From Marasmius tenuissimus (taxonomy: Eukaryota > Basidiomycota > Agaricomycetes > Agaricales > Marasmiaceae): 64,000 nt of DNA. This document shows, piece by piece, positions 61,430 through 64,000 of this stretch. The position numbers and the translations under genes are program-made. Under the pieces are notes generated by a model. The model was not told where the DNA came from and did no database searches. It saw only the letters and a program-made list of their open reading frames with translations. The stretch's first letter is position 1, and each line of letters opens with the position of its first letter. The stretch covers positions 806,001-870,000 of the forward strand of contig JAQOTA010000015.1 of NCBI GenBank assembly GCA_029532415.1. The letters are read 5' to 3'.

Positions 61430-62640
61430 AAGGCTTCGCCGTTCTCCGTTCAAGGAAAATTCCCTCGATCCCAAGTGTTCCGAGCCCATCGTCCTGGCGA
61501 TTCCACAGCATATTCTGGGTTCGGATATGACGTCGAAGTTTGGTGCAAGACCGGACGACTTTCTCGTTCTTCTCGCGAATGCGGTTACTCGTCATGATGT
61601 GAAGGATCAGCTTGTGGGTGACCCCTCGGGATACACAAATGCTAGAAGGTGTGTTACATCCATCAATATCCTCATCTCGAACATTGACTGAATCTTTTGC
61701 TGTCCAGGCTAGACGGTTTCCAGCCTCTCAGACTCCATGACACATCGATTGTGTTCTCGAGAGTTATTGTCATTGTACCTAAATTGCTCGCCGGAGAGAA
61801 AGCACGGGCTTCGTCTGGAGGATGTGATTTCGTGACAATGTTGGCGTGTTCTTCTTCGAGATTTTACGACAGGAATTTTCACGCTTACGCACGAGTCTCC
61901 AGAACATCCACGTCAATGCTCTCTTCACAACGTCACCTTCGAGATTCAGGCATCCGTCATTATCAGGCCCTCGCCATTGGGTACTCGAGCCGCCGAGCAT
62001 CAACCCGAGCCTCTGAACGAACAAATGGTAGTACCGACGGACCGTCATCAAGGGGTTCAGTGCATATATCCTCGGAATCCATACGGCCGTTTCTAGAAGA
62101 GACCTTGAGTTTTGGGCTTATGCGGGTAGGGTTTCGGACTGGAGTTTGAGGAGGGTTAGCTAGAGGGTCTGGTCGAGCTGTGGTGTTGGGAAGGAGGTAC
62201 GGTTTCCTTCGGATGATTTCTTGGATGCCCGAGTTTTGCTAATACACAAGGTTTCAGATCCAGGTGTTCTGACTTTCAGAGCTTTGAAGGCACGGCTTTC
62301 GCCTCTATGTCTGTGGTAGTGTACTCCGTGCTGGGGGGCGAAATACTGTAGAATGAAGATGTATTACATGGGATCCCGTGTATATAGATAGACAATAGGA
62401 GACAGGATGGATTTTCGATATAAAATTACCGGAAATTGTTTCGTAAGGTTACATGAGCAATGCGACTGGTGCGAGGCAATTGATACGATGTTCAGGTCAA
62501 TGAGAAGGAAATTAGCTGGCAATGGATATAAGCACAAGTTGCATGATTCACAGAGGTATGTATTGAATGACATTACCTTTAGCGCGAGCTAGTCGTGGCA
62601 TATAGAGTTGAATCTCTACGCTGGCGTCCAAAATGCTTAA
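61430..62640 (+). repeat. Segmental duplication block c, unit 2 (includes flanking module copy 4)
   Basis: Partner of 53040-54260; the similarity to unit 1 fades at about 62640, just before the 3' end of gene E. Confidence 0.85.
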
Positions 62641-62805
62641 ATCCCCCAGCGGGAACGGGGATACGCGACCTAAAGCTAGTGGATTTCTGAGCTCTCAGGG
62701 GCGCCGCAGATCCTGACGGGTGAGTAGGAGTCGCCGGAAAGTCAGATGCCGGCGTTAAGGGAGAATCTTCGAGTGGAGAATCTGACAGCCAAAAATCAGG
62801 CGGCG

Positions 62806-64000
62806 TCAAGTACAGAGATGCCAATGAAGCAAACCTTGAAGCCGATCGAATCGATCCGAGTCGTTCACGGACTGGAAGATGTTTCCGTCAAATCCAACGT
62901 GTCGAGCAAAATCGGTGGTGGTGGGGTCGAAGCCTCGGGAGAGTTGATATTGGTGGATGAGTGCGTAGTGGTCATTTGACCAAGACTGCGAGTGGCAGTA
63001 ACTGTAGAAAGAGAGCCGGATGGGGAGGCCGAGATCGTCGCAGACATTGTGCGGGATGGGAAATCCGCCGTCTTCATCGAAAGACCAGAAGTGGACAGAA
63101 GACGTGTTGCCGTGGGGGAGGTCAAGAGGAGGTGGTTGGGGGCGGACAAAGAGGTAGATTGGTTGGCGGGATCGTCGATGGGGTTCAGAGTTTGGAAGGT
63201 GGCCATCCAACGAGGCCCAATGGCAGACGAGGTCTGGAGATGTTAGCAGGTGGAAGGGGAATGAAAAACGACGACGCACAGTAAACACTCAGATCATCTT
63301 CCAATGAGATTCCACGGGCGTGAAAAACGCTCGATGCTTGCGACATCCACGCCCTATCTACATTCCAATTCCACCACAACTCAATAACACGTCCACCATT
63401 GAGTGTGAATCTACTCGAGGTTTCGGATAAAGAAGTGGAAAATTCCCTCAAAACTCACCTTGTCAGCCCATTGTCCAACAATCTTCGATCTGAAAGACTA
63501 TTTTCTAAGCTCGTCCAGGTGTTGTTTGCGATGGCGATGGGCGTGTTTGTCAACTTTGAAACCACAGTCGGTTGAGCAAACCGTTCAGGCACATCGGAGA
63601 TCGTGTCAGCCGCCAAAGACACGCCCGCGACGACGGCCCAATCGATTTCCCTCGACTTGAGACTCGTAAACAAGCGTAACAAAACATCTTCCTGCCAGAC
63701 GAGTTCTACAGTCAAAGGCAGGTCCTTGATCTTGAGACTGAGGCCCCCTCCGCGGATATCGGGATTTGGCCCTGGTGGACCCCGACAAATCATTCCTTTT
63801 CCTGCATCCAACCACAGCTCATTTCGACTGGAAAAGCAACCTAACTGCAACTTTGACTAGTTGGAACAATTGATTCTGAGCATTACACTGGCTACTTACA
63901 CCCAAGTTAACAAGATACGTCTGACCCAACAGCCCTATCTTTCCCGTCAAGCTTGCAATTGGTGTCAAGTCTACAGCAAACATCAGCTGGACTAGATCAG
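62806..64000 (-). CDS. Repeated ~480-aa family protein, copy E (5' end outside window)
   Basis: Stop at 62806; the gene runs off the right edge within the exon encoding LTPIASLTGKIGLLG. Visible exons are open: ELWLDAGKGMICRGPPGP, LPLTVELVWQEDVLLRLFTS, QPTVVSKLTNTPIAIANN, FTLNGGRVIELWWNW, WMSQASSVFHARGISLEDD, YLFVRPQPPPLDLPHG, HFWSFDEDGGFPIP, RGFDPTTTDFARHVGF. In sequence it is closest to copy C (shared WQEDVLLRLFTSLKS and TWTSLENSLSD-type segments), although its downstream flank is almost the same as that of copy D. Confidence 0.87.

Larger units (their letters stand above)
56272..62805. other. Degenerate tandem unit between copies D and E
   Basis: Partner of 47298-54440, without an intact gene. 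Blocks at 58110-58510, 59215-59760, 60480-60650 and 61430-62640 align with the previous unit. Isolated open stretches (60804-61271 on minus, 60050-60388 on plus) have no recognisable domain and are not conserved as frames in the sister unit. Confidence 0.55.

Overview
The window looks like a gene-rich but transposon-battered piece of a mushroom-forming basidiomycete (Agaricomycetes) genome. The reasons are the very short introns (46-77 bp, GT..AG), the F-box architecture, a DUF6589 protein, a DUF2235-WD40 protein, a basidiomycete-style 3-keto-steroid reductase and a Copia element with its 5'-leader intron. The assignment is inference from gene content; no database search was possible.

Layout. 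1-2814: decayed Copia pol fragment ending against an LTR. 3293-11034: an F-box gene split by a complete 6.1-kb Copia element (4010-10098, identical 259-bp LTRs, ACTAC duplication). 11591-14920: two divergent housekeeping-type genes, an alpha/beta hydrolase (-) and an ERG27-type 3-keto-steroid reductase (+). 15410-17229: first member (A) of a repeated, unnamed ~487-aa family. 18912-20224: secreted epoxide-hydrolase-like enzyme. 23655-35408: second family member (B), carrying a MITE in an intron and split in exon 1 by a 9.4-kb insertion (25855-35302) with terminal inverted repeats and a 7-bp target duplication. Inside that insertion is a convergent pair, a RecQ-like helicase and a 1165-codon DUF6589 gene, bounded by its own 15-bp direct repeats and internal inverted repeats; a Copia solo LTR has landed inside this pair's left end. 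36034-36552: remnant of a nitronate monooxygenase. 37110-40682: intact 993-aa DUF2235 (Tle1-like lipase) plus WD40 protein. 45492-64000: three more family members (C, D and E, E running off the window) embedded in degenerate tandem segmental duplications.

How it fits together. The right half is a tandem array in which only the ~487-aa family gene is still open in every copy, while the DNA between copies has decayed. The left half and centre record nested transposition: LTR in helicase/DUF6589 element, that element in a TIR element, and that in family gene B. Every nonsense codon in the decayed or partly decayed transposon genes (8 of 8) is TGA, and at the sites that can be aligned it stands where the relative has arginine, which points to CpG (CGA to TGA) decay of repeats. 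Gene models were assembled by hand from splice sites and reading-phase continuity; the ones given with exon coordinates keep frame exactly.
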